Positions 16,608 to 23,918 are shown, counted from the stretch's first letter. The stretch is 38,708 nt of DNA from Ignavibacteria bacterium (GCA_013140565.1 JABFSP010000211.1:1-38708), one strand, 5' to 3'. Numbers and translations are program-made. Notes: generated by a model from the letters alone, not told the origin.

Positions 16608-17180
16608 TTATGCTTTGGATTCCGTTAACATTTTATATGCGCTTTCAAGCACCGTTTTTATATCAGCGCTGCTTATTATTAAGCCGTCTTCCCGAATATG
16701 TGAGATCTCATACCCGAGTTTCAGGTGAAGAATAATAGACCTGTTATTTTTCCTCGAAAAATAACCAATAAGCTCCTTATAATTATTTTCAAGCGCTGTT
16801 TGGCATAGCTTTATACTGTGATATTTCGCCAGGTTTTTACCGCGGTACTCTTTTGAGGTAAAAATTATGTGGTGATTTATTTTGCCGTCTGTCACAGATG
16901 CAAAATCAGCAAGAACAAGATTATCATTTCTATCTTTGATGCAAAAACTGAATTTAAACTTATCCGTCAGCGGGTTCAGCAGGTAATCATCATCTGCATG
17001 CTTGCGCCACCTGTAAATTTCGTAATATTCTTCAAATGAATCGTTTATGAACTTTGAGAATTTCCTGAGATCCTTTTTCATCAGATCTTCAGTAATAAGC
17101 TCCATTTTAAGTCCCATCTTACCAAGTTCTTCATCTACAAAAGCATGGTAATTTATGGTTTTTTCTTCAGTTGTTGACAT
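16608..17180 (-). CDS. GNAT-family N-acetyltransferase
   Basis: A 190-aa acetyltransferase. The C-terminal half has the GNAT core: INHHIIFTSKEYRGKNLAKYHSIKLCQTAL is the beta4/alpha3 acetyl-CoA pyrophosphate loop (RGKNLA corresponds to Q/RxxGxG/A), followed by IGYFSRKNNRSIILHLKLGYE. The N-terminal half has an aromatic-rich segment, EEYYEIYRWRKHADDDY. In a locus with wecE, a reasonable hypothesis is acetylation of the 4-amino group of dTDP-Fuc4N, the WecD role. It is shorter than WecD, and substrate choice cannot be read. The 72 bases to the next gene downstream show nothing notable. Confidence 0.78.
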   Translation of the reverse strand: MSTTEEKTINYHAFVDEELGKMGLKMELITEDLMKKDLRKFSKFINDSFEEYYEIYRWRKHADDDYLLNPLTDKFKFSFCIKDRNDNLVLADFASVTDGKINHHIIFTSKEYRGKNLAKYHSIKLCQTALENNYKELIGYFSRKNNRSIILHLKLGYEISHIREDGLIISSADIKTVLESAYKMLTESKA

Positions 17181-17223
17181 TTCCTTCCGGTGAATTTCTG
17201 TAAATTATTCAGAATTAAATTAA

Positions 17224-18174
17224 TTACCTGTGAATATCTTTAATAAAATAAAGAGGCCGGTTCTGCACCTGGCTGAATATTTTGGAAAGGTAAATACCTA
17301 TAATACCAAGGCAAAGCGTTATGATGCCCAGTGAAAAACTTATTGATGCAAGAATTGAGGTCCACCCCAGGGAAATTTCATCGGGAAAGAGTATTTTGTT
17401 TATTACTATATACCCCGCAAATGATAAACTGAATAGAGTTATGACAAGCCCCATGTAAAAGATACCTTTCAGCGGCGCGGGTGAAAATGATGTAACTGAA
17501 TTAACCGCAAGTGATATCTTCTTCATGAAAGAATAGTTGCTTCTTCCCTCTCTTTTTATCTTCTTTACCGGTATTCCTCTCTGATCATATCCCAGCCAGT
17601 TCATCATACCTGCAAGAAAAAGATTTTTATCACCCATTTCAAGCAGTGAATCAACATATTTGCGTGAAAGTATTCTTTCGGTAAGTATATTCTTTGATAC
17701 CTTGGTTTCGCTAAGCAAGTTAAATATTTTCCAGAAGAGGTTGCCTGATATTTTTTCGAATGCACCGCCTTTTCTCTGCTCCTGATAGCCATACACAACA
17801 TCGTCTCCGGTCCTCTTTATTTCATCCAGGAAACCTGGCAGAACATCAGGGCTTGTTTCCAGGTCACAATCGATAAGGAATACATAATCGCCTTTTGCGG
17901 CCGAAATACCCGCAAAAAGCGCGTAGTGGTGTCCGAAATTCCTTGAAAGATCTATTATAATTATATGAGGGTAGCTTTTTTTTAATTCGAATAATTTTTC
18001 CAGCGAATTATCCGGCGAGCCGTCATTCACAAAGATAATTTCAAATCTTTCACAGTTTGTATCCTTCAGCGCAGCAGTACATTTGGATAAAAATTCTTCA
18101 AGATACCCGGCTGAATTATATACAGCAGTAACAACACTTATTACAGGATTCTGTATTTCGGTCTTACTGGTTAT
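17224..18174 (-). CDS. GT2 polyprenyl-phosphate glycosyltransferase (ArnC/GtrB-like), apparent AUA start
   Basis: Membrane-bound GT-A enzyme that loads a sugar on undecaprenyl phosphate. Motifs are SVVTAVYNSAGYLEEFL, VNDGSPDNS, DCDLETSPDVLP (DXD region), two C-terminal membrane helices and the tail NRPLYFI. The first canonical start is GTG at 18030, in the middle of the second strand (VNDGS). The 48 codons upstream encode the missing first strand in the same frame with no stop, but also with no ATG, GTG or TTG. AUA at 18174-18172 lies 5 nt after AGGGGG and yields 317 codons including the start, matching the paralogue at 26340-27284. An AUA start is inferred. A base error is possible. Confidence 0.85.
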   Translation of the reverse strand: MTSKTEIQNPVISVVTAVYNSAGYLEEFLSKCTAALKDTNCERFEIIFVNDGSPDNSLEKLFELKKSYPHIIIIDLSRNFGHHYALFAGISAAKGDYVFLIDCDLETSPDVLPGFLDEIKRTGDDVVYGYQEQRKGGAFEKISGNLFWKIFNLLSETKVSKNILTERILSRKYVDSLLEMGDKNLFLAGMMNWLGYDQRGIPVKKIKREGRSNYSFMKKISLAVNSVTSFSPAPLKGIFYMGLVITLFSLSFAGYIVINKILFPDEISLGWTSILASISFSLGIITLCLGIIGIYLSKIFSQVQNRPLYFIKDIHR

Positions 18175-18355
18175 GTTTGCCCCCTGAAAACTTAAAAGAT
18201 ATTAATGTTAGTTACTGTATTTTGTTCACTTCCAGAACTGATTCTGTGTATTAAAATACTAAAATAATGCTATACTATAAAGGTATTTTAAACAAGGTAT
18301 CATAAACGTTAATTAAAGCCGGCTGATAAAATCAACTACGCTGCGTGTTTATTTT

Positions 18356-19141
18356 TTACTTTCTGCCGGTTACGTAATGCTGCGCACCAATGGGAAGCCA
18401 GCCTAATGCTGTTTCAATGCTCCTGAAAAGTTTTGCCTGAAACGGAAAAAAAACTATATATGAATCGTCAATAACTTTTAACCCCGCGCCTTTGAACAGT
18501 TTTTTTATTTTCCCGTGGTTAAGAAGAACAGCATCGCGGTCAAATTCACATCTTGCCACAGCAAGTCTTGTAAGCGGGTTCCACGGATTATGCTCAAACA
18601 CCGCGGCTATGCCGCCGGGTTTTAAAACCCGGTACATTTCCCGCGAAAAATTTTCCCACATATCCGGCGGCACATGATGCATTACGTTTACTGCAAAACA
18701 CATATCAAAAGTATTATCTTCAAACGGAAGCTTCGCGCCGTCATATAACTGATAATTCACTTCAGGATTATTGACTTTCGCTTTTTCAACCACGCCTTCT
18801 TCAACATCAACACCGTAGAGTTGTTTTAATTCTGATTTCAAAAAACGGTCAACAAGTCCAACACCGCTGCCGATATCAAGTACTTTTATATTATCAATCG
18901 TTCCAAAATTCTTCCGGGCAAGTTTCAGCAGTAAGTCAGCTTTTATTTCAATAAAGAAATCAGTATCCTGCCCAATGAAACCGATCGATTCATCAACTTC
19001 AGTTCTATATGTTTCTATATAATCATCAAAACTTACCTGGCTTTCAGTTTTCGTCTGGCTTTCTGATTTCACCCGGTTTTCTGTTTTCGTCCGGCTATTA
19101 TCATTTGTTTGCTGTTTCTTAATATTTTGATCCGTATTCAA
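18356..19141 (-). CDS. class I SAM-dependent methyltransferase with repeat-bearing N-terminus
   Basis: A 261-aa Methyltransf_11-type enzyme. Motif I is VLDIGSGVGLVDRFL near residue 80, then YGVDVEEGVVEKA, LPFEDNTFDMCFAVNVMHHV and YRVLKPGGIAAVFEHNP, with a C-terminal IKKLFKGAGLKV. The substrate is not readable. Its place in the locus suggests a sugar or polyprenyl intermediate. The first 38 residues are hydrophilic and contain three six-residue repeats. The start is TTG at 19141. The 181 bases downstream to the GT2 start (18175-18355) are A+T-rich, with no gene seen. Confidence 0.82.
   Translation of the reverse strand: MNTDQNIKKQQTNDNSRTKTENRVKSESQTKTESQVSFDDYIETYRTEVDESIGFIGQDTDFFIEIKADLLLKLARKNFGTIDNIKVLDIGSGVGLVDRFLKSELKQLYGVDVEEGVVEKAKVNNPEVNYQLYDGAKLPFEDNTFDMCFAVNVMHHVPPDMWENFSREMYRVLKPGGIAAVFEHNPWNPLTRLAVARCEFDRDAVLLNHGKIKKLFKGAGLKVIDDSYIVFFPFQAKLFRSIETALGWLPIGAQHYVTGRK
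19040..19093 (-). repeat. three tandem 18-bp units inside the methyltransferase gene
   Basis: Read on the minus strand the units are CGGACGAAAACAGAAAAC, CGGGTGAAATCAGAAAGC and CAGACGAAAACTGAAAGC. They encode RTKTEN, RVKSES and QTKTES (residues 17-34). Whole-codon length keeps the frame if the copy number changes. Confidence 0.85.
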
Positions 19142-19170
19142 ATTACAGAAATTGAAAATTAAAAATTATT

Positions 19171-20238
19171 TTATGATTGCTTTTTTTGCTGTAATGCCCA
19201 TGGCTCAAGATGAAAGAACTTAAATGTGCTGATATAAAGCAAAAACAATGTTGTTATCATTGGGATAAGTTCAGTGTAAACACGTACTTCCGTAATATAA
19301 GTTATGTAGATCCCCAAAATATAATAAGGCACAATCGCCAGGTTCATATACACCTTGCGTCTATCCGGATATTTGCGCCATGCGCCTGTTATAAACAGAA
19401 GGATGACAAAAATGTACAATCCTCCGAAATTAAAAACAAGGTGTTTGATGTAAACAGTATTGCTGAAAAGCTGTTTTACTATTCTTATGTTCTCATGATA
19501 ACCAATCTCAAAACTATCCCCGGGGTTATTCCGGAAAATGTAATTCAGCAGAAGTTTGTATCCAATAAAAAATACTCCAAGTATAAAAGTATTGATTATC
19601 ACTTTTTTAGTGAACAGGTTTTTGTAGTTGAACAGCAGGTAGGCAAATATCAGGTAACCCGCCGTTTCTTTATTAATTACAGCAATAATAAATATAATAA
19701 AAAAAGCAATTGTTCTTTGGTTCAGTATGTAATACAAACCAATAGTAAAAAAAAGAATAGCCGTAAAATCATAATACTGAAACGACTGGTTGAGTATTAT
19801 GTAATTAAATAAGATCGGATACAATATCACGGGTGCTGCCCACAAGAGCCGTTTTTTGTTCCTGAAATATCCGCACAACAATTTATAATAAACAACCTGG
19901 ATCATAAAAACAGCGGTAACATTCCACGCGTTATAAAGATACTTGCCGTACAGTGCGTGAAGCGGCTTGAAAAAATCGAATATTACCGGCATAAGCAGGC
20001 GGAACTGGTATGGCTTTGAAGTTTGAAACGTCGCAACTGCATTAAGGCTGTTCGGAGCGTTCCAGTCAGCGGCTGCCACAATTTTTTTATGATACAGGTA
20101 ACACATTACGATAGAAAGTATCAGGTAAAGCCCCAAATATCCGTACGGAATTTTGTTGGGTCCGCCTCTATCATACCCGGAAAAATCTACGCTGCCCGGG
20201 GTGTAATCGTAATAATTATCTATATCCTGCAGATTCAT
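19171..20238 (-). CDS. multi-pass membrane protein of polysaccharide locus (paralogue B)
   Basis: A 355-aa protein, paralogue of 15489-16535. After a 30-residue hydrophilic N-terminus rich in Tyr and Asp come about ten hydrophobic helices. Shared landmarks are SKPYQFRLLMPVIF near residue 75, YPILFNYIILNQSFQYYDF, FNFGGLYIFVILLFITGAW and the terminal TEVRVYTELIP with ISTF. Position-by-position agreement across the whole length, including loop residues R, E, R and Y, argues for one family with a catalytic or substrate-binding role. A Wzy/EpsG-like polymerase or GT-C enzyme is possible. I recognise no named family. It starts with ATG, 30 nt before the methyltransferase start. Confidence 0.7.
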   Translation of the reverse strand: MNLQDIDNYYDYTPGSVDFSGYDRGGPNKIPYGYLGLYLILSIVMCYLYHKKIVAAADWNAPNSLNAVATFQTSKPYQFRLLMPVIFDFFKPLHALYGKYLYNAWNVTAVFMIQVVYYKLLCGYFRNKKRLLWAAPVILYPILFNYIILNQSFQYYDFTAILFFTIGLYYILNQRTIAFFIIFIIAVINKETAGYLIFAYLLFNYKNLFTKKVIINTFILGVFFIGYKLLLNYIFRNNPGDSFEIGYHENIRIVKQLFSNTVYIKHLVFNFGGLYIFVILLFITGAWRKYPDRRKVYMNLAIVPYYILGIYITYITEVRVYTELIPMITTLFLLYISTFKFFHLEPWALQQKKQS

Positions 20239-20251
20239 TTATTATTCTTTG

Positions 20252-20265
20252 CCTGCCTTCGCGGG
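20252..20265 (-). repeat. leader hairpin, palindrome family 3
   Basis: CCTGC pairs with GCGGG (one G-T wobble) around CTTC. It lies 14 nt upstream of the ATG of the membrane-protein gene at 20238. It resembles the hairpins at 22511, 30731 and 34443. Confidence 0.5.
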
Positions 20266-20275
20266 TATGACAAAA

Positions 20276-21238
20276 TTATGGATTATAATATATCGGCACG
20301 CACCAGTGATTACCCGCAACCCAGTCGCTGTTGGGCAATTCAACATCATGCTTTAATATGCGGTGGCATTGCTCATCGTAAACCTTGCCGGTTGATTTCT
20401 CGATCGGATCAAACACTATATACTTGTAGTATCCAGAGATCATTCCATCGGGGAGTTTTATACGGTTGTTGTATTGTGGGTCAAGTGTTAGCGCATAATC
20501 ATTTTTAAAATCAATAATTTCCTTAAGTCTGTCGGTTTCGATTGCGCCAATAGCCGCCTGGAATTCCGTCATCCTGTAATTAAGCCCGCGCACCACATAA
20601 TCAAACTTGCCGTAGTTGCGGAATTTTTTAGCATGCTCTATCACATCTTTATGTTTTGATACAAGCATACCGCCCTCACCGGTTGTAACAGTCTTTGTGG
20701 CATAAAATGAATAAAATCCCGCATCGCCCCACTCACCCGGATTTTTACCGTTCCACGATGCGCCCGCCGCATGCGCGCAATCTTCAAGCAGTATGATATT
20801 ATTCTCTTTGCAGTATGCTGCAATTTTTTCAATTTCAAATGCTAAATGACCCCCAATATGCACTACCCATATTGCAGCGGGTTTATACTTTTCAGCTTTG
20901 GCTTTCATATCATCAAAGCTCATGCACAGGTCAAATTTATTGCAGTCAACAAATTGCACTTCGGCTCCCGCCTGCAGTGTTGCCAGGGGAGTTGCCATAA
21001 ATGTGTTTGAGGGACACAACACGGTTTTGCCTTTCAGGTTGTAGAAATCCAGGGCTGCAAGCGCAGCGCCCGCCCAGCTTGAAAATGCAACTGAGCCGAG
21101 CTTATTCATATCTGCCCATTTGTTTTCAAACAACTCAGTGTAATAGCCTTCTGTCCATTTGTTTGATGCGACAATTTTATCAAATGCCTCGTGCACCTTC
21201 GGCAAATCTCTTTTATCAAACCCGATTGAAAAATTCAT
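20276..21238 (-). CDS. DegT/DnrJ/EryC1-family PLP aminotransferase, short form
   Basis: Sugar-nucleotide aminotransferase fold. Visible blocks are SNKWTEGYYTELFE, CPSNTFMATPLATL, WVVHIGGH, LLEDCAHAAGASW (PLP-binding D153), GFYSFYATKTVTTGEGGM (PLP-lysine K182) and RGLNYRMTEFQAAIGAI. At 320 aa it is shorter than the usual 360-400. It ends NHWCVPIYYNP, where many relatives continue about 50 residues through a final helix. A palindromic repeat lies just beyond the stop, so 3' truncation is possible, or this may be a naturally short subgroup. It lies upstream of membrane paralogue B and downstream of two SDR genes, which may make its keto-sugar substrate. Confidence 0.82.
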   Translation of the reverse strand: MNFSIGFDKRDLPKVHEAFDKIVASNKWTEGYYTELFENKWADMNKLGSVAFSSWAGAALAALDFYNLKGKTVLCPSNTFMATPLATLQAGAEVQFVDCNKFDLCMSFDDMKAKAEKYKPAAIWVVHIGGHLAFEIEKIAAYCKENNIILLEDCAHAAGASWNGKNPGEWGDAGFYSFYATKTVTTGEGGMLVSKHKDVIEHAKKFRNYGKFDYVVRGLNYRMTEFQAAIGAIETDRLKEIIDFKNDYALTLDPQYNNRIKLPDGMISGYYKYIVFDPIEKSTGKVYDEQCHRILKHDVELPNSDWVAGNHWCVPIYYNP

Positions 21239-21275
21239 ATTATATAATTATTGTTTTTGGAAACAATTACATTTC

Positions 21276-21289
21276 GCTCCTGACGGAGC
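21276..21289 (+). repeat. palindrome family 2, copy A
   Basis: GCTCC and GGAGC around TGAC, just upstream of the DegT start. Same loop as copy D at 23728, with a different stem sequence. Confidence 0.6.
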
Positions 21290-21354
21290 TCTAAAATCAT
21301 GCTATTCAAATCCTACCTTCCTTCGCTTTGCTTGTTAAGGCGGGCAAACATAAC

Positions 21355-21367
21355 GCTCCTACGGAGC
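21355..21367 (+). repeat. palindrome family 2, copy B
   Basis: GCTCC and GGAGC around TAC, 65 bases beyond copy A. Both are followed by TAAAA-like sequence (TCTAAAA and TAAAACC). Confidence 0.6.
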
Positions 21368-21404
21368 TAAAACCAAATTCTAGTTAACTATTGTTCATTG
21401 TTCA

Positions 21405-21452
21405 TTGTTGAGCCACGTTTCTTGTGGCGAAACCTTATCCCAAAGAAGGGAG
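21405..21452 (+). repeat. double-hairpin intergenic repeat, copy 1
   Basis: Begins TTGTTGAGCCACG. The first stem is GCCAC (21412-21416) with GTGGC (21424-21428), followed by the conserved CGAAACCTTA. The second stem is degraded (TCCC with GGGA). It lies about 45 nt beyond the stop of the SDR gene at 21499. The other copies are at 22632 and 34501. Confidence 0.75.
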
Positions 21453-21467
21453 TTCAATTGCTCATTT

Positions 21468-21495
21468 ATAATTGATAATTGATAATTGATAATTG
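21468..21495. repeat. four tandem copies of a 7-bp unit
   Basis: ATAATTG repeated exactly four times, ending 3 nt beyond the stop codon of the minus-strand SDR gene. It is low-complexity A+T-rich DNA prone to slippage. Confidence 0.85.
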
Positions 21496-21498
21496 TTT

Positions 21499-22500
21499 TC
21501 ACCCTATCAATTCTTCACTCGGATCAAAATAATGGTTGTAATAAACCTTCTGCTTCGGGTCTTTAATCTCCTTTGATTCAAGCTTACCCCATATTTCCGC
21601 AGCTGCGCTGCTTATGGAGTGCTTTACCATAAAACCAAGCTCGTTCTGTATCTTTTTAAACGATACCCTGTAATCGCGTGCATCAACGCTCTCGCCTTCA
21701 ATGTTCACGGGAATATCCTTACCACTTGCTTCTTTAATTCCCTTTGCAACAAGATTAGCAACATCAGCTATAATATAATTTTGTTCTTCTGAACCTACGT
21801 TATAGATCCTTCCTGCTGATTGCTCAAGCTGGAGTACCTTCAGGTACGCTTCTGCTGCATCAGGCAGTGATAGCAGCGGACGCCACTGGTTACCGCCAAA
21901 AACATTTATCCTGCATTCAGTGAAAGCGGTCATCGTCATAGTATTTACAACCAGGTCAAAACGCATTCTCGGAGACCAGCCGTACAACGTTGACATACGC
22001 ATTATCACAGGCTTAAAATTCCCGTCAGCAATACCCATTATACTTTCTTCGCTGGATATTTTTGTCTTCGCGTACAGGCTCACGGGATTCAGCGGAGCTT
22101 CTTCATCAAGTATATCACTTCCAACTCCGTACACGCTGCATGTAGAGGCATATATAAACTTGCTGATACCCGCAAGCTTTGCTGATGACGCCACAACCTG
22201 TGCGGCAAGAAAATTCGTTTCAACTGTCTGCTCGGGTCTTGCTTTGCTGGCGGGATCGCCAACAACAGCGGCAAGCAATATAACGCTGCCTGAGTCACGG
22301 ATGGCAAGATTTACGGTTTCAATATTCCGTATATCACCCTCTATTATTTCAACTCTCTTATCACCGGCATATTTTTCCACTGAACGTTTACCATAGATAA
22401 AGCTGTCCAGTATCCTTACGGGATAGCCTTCATGTATGAGCCTGTCTGTCAACACCGCTCCAAGATATCCCGCTCCGCCAATTACTAATACTTTATTCAT
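21499..22500 (-). CDS. NAD-dependent epimerase/dehydratase (extended SDR)
   Basis: A 333-aa sugar-nucleotide SDR. The Rossmann loop GGAGYLG is at residues 8-14. LLAAVVGDP replaces the more usual HLAA segment, followed by YASTCSVYG and the catalytic Y143/K147 in YAKTK. The substrate domain has RMSTLYGWSPRMRFDLVVN and QWRPLLSLPDAAEAYLKVL. The AAVVGDP and RPLLSLPDAA pattern is seen in a group of SDRs from glycan loci whose product is usually unassigned. It pairs with the SDR gene just upstream at 22682-23590, and the downstream DegT enzyme may aminate the product. ATG start, with a leader hairpin 11 nt upstream. Confidence 0.82.
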   Translation of the reverse strand: MNKVLVIGGAGYLGAVLTDRLIHEGYPVRILDSFIYGKRSVEKYAGDKRVEIIEGDIRNIETVNLAIRDSGSVILLAAVVGDPASKARPEQTVETNFLAAQVVASSAKLAGISKFIYASTCSVYGVGSDILDEEAPLNPVSLYAKTKISSEESIMGIADGNFKPVIMRMSTLYGWSPRMRFDLVVNTMTMTAFTECRINVFGGNQWRPLLSLPDAAEAYLKVLQLEQSAGRIYNVGSEEQNYIIADVANLVAKGIKEASGKDIPVNIEGESVDARDYRVSFKKIQNELGFMVKHSISSAAAEIWGKLESKEIKDPKQKVYYNHYFDPSEELIG

Positions 22501-22510
22501 TTTTCATCAA

Positions 22511-22527
22511 ACCCGCTTTAGGCGGGT
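22511..22527 (-). repeat. leader hairpin, palindrome family 3
   Basis: ACCCGC (22511-22516) pairs with GCGGGT (22522-22527), loop of 5. It lies 11 nt upstream of the SDR start at 22500. Confidence 0.6.
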
Positions 22528-22600
22528 ATCTCAATTATTGATTTACAAACTTATGACGTTTACTCATTGCTCACAAGATAATTACAGAGAAATTTTCGAT

Positions 22601-22618
22601 GTCCCGCCAGAACGGGAC
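22601..22618 (+). repeat. isolated palindrome
   Basis: GTCCCG pairs with CGGGAC around CCAGAA. It lies 14 nt left of double-hairpin copy 2 in the 181-base gap between the two SDR genes. Confidence 0.6.
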
Positions 22619-22631
22619 TGTTCATTATTCT

Positions 22632-22681
22632 TTGTTGAGCCACGCTTCTTGTGGCGAAACCTTACTCCGAAGGAGGAAGGC
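22632..22681 (+). repeat. double-hairpin intergenic repeat, copy 2
   Basis: Two perfect or near-perfect stems: GCCAC/GTGGC (22639-22643 with 22651-22655), then CCTT-CTCC with GGAG-AAGG around GAA (22660-22680). It abuts the TAA of the minus-strand SDR gene at 22682-22684, so that mRNA would carry it in reverse orientation immediately after its stop. No U-tract follows, so it is not a standard intrinsic terminator. Confidence 0.8.
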
Positions 22682-23590
22682 TTATCGTCCCACAACCGTC
22701 TTTACATATTTTTCCATCGCCTCACGGTACGTATACTTCGGCTTCCAGCCAAGCATACGCTCAGCTTTTTCGCTTGAAATAAACCTGCCCTTATAATTGC
22801 CTTTGCGGTCTTCTATGAACTTCACCTTTGCTTTTATTCCCAGAATCTCCTCAAGTGTTGTAACTATATCAATAACCTTTATTACTTCCCTGCCGTTAAT
22901 ATTAAAGATCTGGTTCTCGCCCTCGGAACTCAAACAGCTGACATTGCCTTCGGCAAGATCGCGTACGTAAATAAATTGCCGTGTCTGACTGCCTGTACCG
23001 TGTATTGTAATTTCTTCACCCTTCAGAATTTTATCTATGAATATCGGAGTAACGGTTGCCGCCCTTGCACGCTCACCAAATGGTATGCCGTAACGCATGA
23101 TGGTATAATTTACCCCGTAAAGATTTTTGTAGTTCTTACAGAACATCTCTGCGGCAATTTTTGATGATGTATATAAATGATCGGGGTTCTGAGCGTATAT
23201 CGTTTCTTCAGTGATCTGTGTATCGTCATCACCTTCCACGCTTCCGTATATCCACTCAGTGGATGAAAGCAAAACGCGCGCAACATTGTTTTCACGGGCA
23301 GCTTCAAGTACGTTAATTGTGGAGTTCGATGTGTTCAGGTTTGATACAATGGGTTCATTAAAAAAAATATTCACATTTGCCTGTGCCGCCATATGATATA
23401 TGGCGTCAATTCCTTTGGCTGCGTTTTTGAACTTAGCAGTATCGTTAACATCGCCAATAATGTTTTCGCATTTTTGCCCGTAAACGGGCGCTTCAAGGTC
23501 GTATATAATTACGGTATGACCCTGTTCCATCAGTACGTCAACTACGTGCGAACCTATGAATCCCGCACCGCCTGTAACCAGTATTTTCAT
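22682..23590 (-). CDS. NAD-dependent epimerase/dehydratase (UDP-glucose 4-epimerase-like SDR)
   Basis: A 302-aa extended SDR. It has the Rossmann loop GGAGFIG (residues 7-13), IYHMAAQANV, LSSTEWIYG and the catalytic pair Y140/K144 in LYTSSK. The substrate-binding part has MRYGIPFGERARAATVTPIF, GEEITIHGTGSQTRQFIYVRDLAEG and the C-terminal AERMLGWKPKY. These match the GalE/WbpP-like branch, which acts on UDP-hexoses or HexNAc, or a 4,6-dehydratase relative. The segment TEWIYGS, rather than TSSVYG, is somewhat unusual. It probably supplies a keto or epimerised sugar with the next SDR and the DegT enzyme. Confidence 0.85.
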   Translation of the reverse strand: MKILVTGGAGFIGSHVVDVLMEQGHTVIIYDLEAPVYGQKCENIIGDVNDTAKFKNAAKGIDAIYHMAAQANVNIFFNEPIVSNLNTSNSTINVLEAARENNVARVLLSSTEWIYGSVEGDDDTQITEETIYAQNPDHLYTSSKIAAEMFCKNYKNLYGVNYTIMRYGIPFGERARAATVTPIFIDKILKGEEITIHGTGSQTRQFIYVRDLAEGNVSCLSSEGENQIFNINGREVIKVIDIVTTLEEILGIKAKVKFIEDRKGNYKGRFISSEKAERMLGWKPKYTYREAMEKYVKTVVGR

Positions 23591-23677
23591 TTAATCGTTG
23601 TGATTTTTAATATACAAGCGCTAAAATAGCCATATCTTCAGGCATTTGAAATATAATTATTTTCGTGATATTTATGT

Positions 23678-23696
23678 TCGACTCCTATGGAGTCGA
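23678..23696 (+). repeat. palindrome family 2, copy C
   Basis: TCGACTCC and GGAGTCGA around TAT, an 8-bp perfect stem. Confidence 0.75.
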
Positions 23697-23727
23697 TATC
23701 CTTCAACCAATCTATTTTATAAATGTA

Positions 23728-23745
23728 TGACTCCTGACGGAGTCA
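23728..23745 (+). repeat. palindrome family 2, copy D
   Basis: TGACTCC and GGAGTCA around TGAC, a 7-bp perfect stem. Confidence 0.75.
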
Positions 23746-23838
23746 GCTTCGTGCATTCATTATTTATTCCCGCTTTTCTAAATCCGCATCGTGATCCGAT
23801 TTTGAATCTCATCCCCAGTTCACAAGTTAGATTCTTTT

Positions 23839-23855
23839 TGACCGCAGAGCGGTCA
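23839..23855 (+). repeat. palindrome family 2, copy E
   Basis: TGACCGC and GCGGTCA around AGA, a 7-bp perfect stem preceded by CTTTT. Confidence 0.75.
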
Positions 23856-23886
23856 CATATTTATAGATAGAATGTTAAAAATATTT

Positions 23887-23903
23887 TGACCCCATAGGGG
23901 TCA
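23887..23903 (+). repeat. palindrome family 2, copy F
   Basis: TGACCCC and GGGGTCA around ATA, a 7-bp perfect stem preceded by ATTTT. Confidence 0.75.
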
Positions 23904-23918
23904 CACATCCTTAACACT

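Noticed and set aside
19210-19812. 200-codon plus-strand open frame
   Set aside because: It lies wholly antisense to membrane paralogue B, whose frame is clearly coding.
21405-21452. Double-hairpin repeat considered as a CRISPR repeat or riboswitch
   Set aside because: Copies are dispersed, not regularly spaced, and lie at 3' ends of genes rather than in 5' leaders.
23646-23870. 74-codon plus-strand open frame
   Set aside because: It runs straight through several palindromes in an intergenic gap, and its peptide has no coding signature.
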